DNA of 15,056 nt, from positions 1-15,056 of the forward strand of contig JAAYGH010000238.1 in the NCBI GenBank assembly GCA_012727825.1. The letters are read 5' to 3'. Under the pieces are notes generated by a model. That model was given only the letters and a program-made list of their open reading frames with translations. It had not been told where the DNA came from and did no database searches. Numbering within the stretch: position 1 is the first letter of the stretch; every line of letters starts with the position of its first letter. The position numbers were made by a program, and so were the translations under genes. Below, one piece after another: positions 14,510-15,056 of this stretch. The stretch comes from Trueperella sp. GTDB taxonomy: Bacteria; Actinomycetota; Actinomycetes; Actinomycetales; Actinomycetaceae.

Positions 14510-15056
14510 CTACACATGAAAAATCGCCGCAATCACAATAAGAGCGGGCATAGATCCGAGCGCGGTAATCACCGAGACATCGCGCGTGAACGCCACGCCT
14601 ACTTCGTACCGGTGTGCAATGGCAAAGAGATTGTTCGCGGTCGGAAAGATGGAGACCACCATCGCGGCCAATAACATCGACCCCTCAAGTCCAAGGATAC
14701 TCGCAATCACAAACGTAATAATCGGGCTCACGAGAATTCGGAACGCGATCGCCGTAAACAACGGCAAATTATCGCGATTCAGCCGCAGAATCTTCGCCGA
14801 CGCGAGCGACACTCCAAGCGCAACCATCATGAGCGGCACCGTGGTATTCGCGAGCGCATCCACCGGTACTGTGATCAGCTCGGGAACATCCCACGCCGAC
14901 AGGTTGAGTAAAAGTCCCGCGAACACCGCCACAAGTGGTGGCTGTGTAAACGAGCTCACGAGCAATTTCCATCGAGGTCCCGCATCAACGACCGTCTGCC
15001 TATCCAGCATCAAAAATGCGAAGGGGACGAGCACCAGAACCTGGAAAACGATGATG
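14510..15056 (-). CDS. AEC family transporter, C-terminal part (runs off right edge)
   Basis: The frame is open to the window edge and 181 residues are visible, so the N-terminus is missing. Five to six hydrophobic segments are seen. The block DALANTTVPLMMVALGVSLA and the closing part VSIFPTANNLFAIAHRYEV are typical of the auxin efflux carrier (AEC) family of secondary transporters, which in bacteria move small carboxylates such as malate. The substrate is unknown. The GTG at 15034 is an internal Val in a hydrophobic stretch, not the start. Confidence 0.88.
   Translation of the reverse strand, partial: IIVFQVLVLVPFAFLMLDRQTVVDAGPRWKLLVSSFTQPPLVAVFAGLLLNLSAWDVPELITVPVDALANTTVPLMMVALGVSLASAKILRLNRDNLPLFTAIAFRILVSPIITFVIASILGLEGSMLLAAMVVSIFPTANNLFAIAHRYEVGVAFTRDVSVITALGSMPALIVIAAIFHV

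Overview
The window looks like a chromosomal segment from a high-GC Gram-positive actinobacterium. The diagnostic genes are mshD (mycothiol synthase, confined to Actinobacteria) and a Nudix plus histidine-phosphatase MutT1 directly downstream of ppk, the arrangement known from Mycobacterium. Frequent GTG starts and a tRNA gene without an encoded CCA end fit this. The fairly moderate GC content suggests an Actinomycetaceae-like genus, but that is inference only. No mobile element, CRISPR array, IS or phage gene is visible.

Layout. 1-225 (-) is the N-terminal end of an unrecognised membrane protein that leaves the window. 226-851 has no protein gene but holds a candidate small structured RNA (promoter 361-389, terminator 493-520) and the promoter region of the next operon. 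852-2490 (+) encodes a DUF47 PhoU-like protein and a PiT-family phosphate permease. 2491-3010 is a convergent intergenic region with two 158-bp direct repeats, each carrying a long hairpin, and the pst terminator. 3011-7254 (-) is the high-affinity phosphate ABC transporter in the order pstS-pstC-pstA-pstB. 7453-8436 (-) is mutT1, 8544-10922 (-) is ppk, 11068-12081 (-) is mshD, and 12082-12696 (-) is an unrecognised gene abutting mshD. 12709-13337 has no gene but holds a 14-bp-period tandem array, two inverted repeats and the terminator of tRNA-Lys(TTT), which lies at 13338-13411 (-). 13573-14478 (-) is an EamA/DMT-type transporter and 14510-15056 (-) is the C-terminal part of an AEC-family transporter that runs off the right edge.

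How the genes work together. The core is a phosphate island. It pairs a low-affinity permease (Pit with its DUF47 partner) and a high-affinity ABC importer (PstSCAB) with polyphosphate kinase and a nucleotide/polyphosphate-type Nudix hydrolase. Both transport operons have GTTAAC-type elements with 11-bp periodicity near the promoter, consistent with a PhoP/RegX3-like phosphate regulator, although no regulator gene lies in the window and no phoU follows pstB. Mycothiol synthesis and the two efflux-type transporters appear to be unrelated neighbours.

The protein-coding content is mostly ordinary. The least explained signals are non-coding: the candidate RNA at about 396-525, the hairpin-bearing repeat pair at 2642-2965 and the 14-bp array at 12881-12992.
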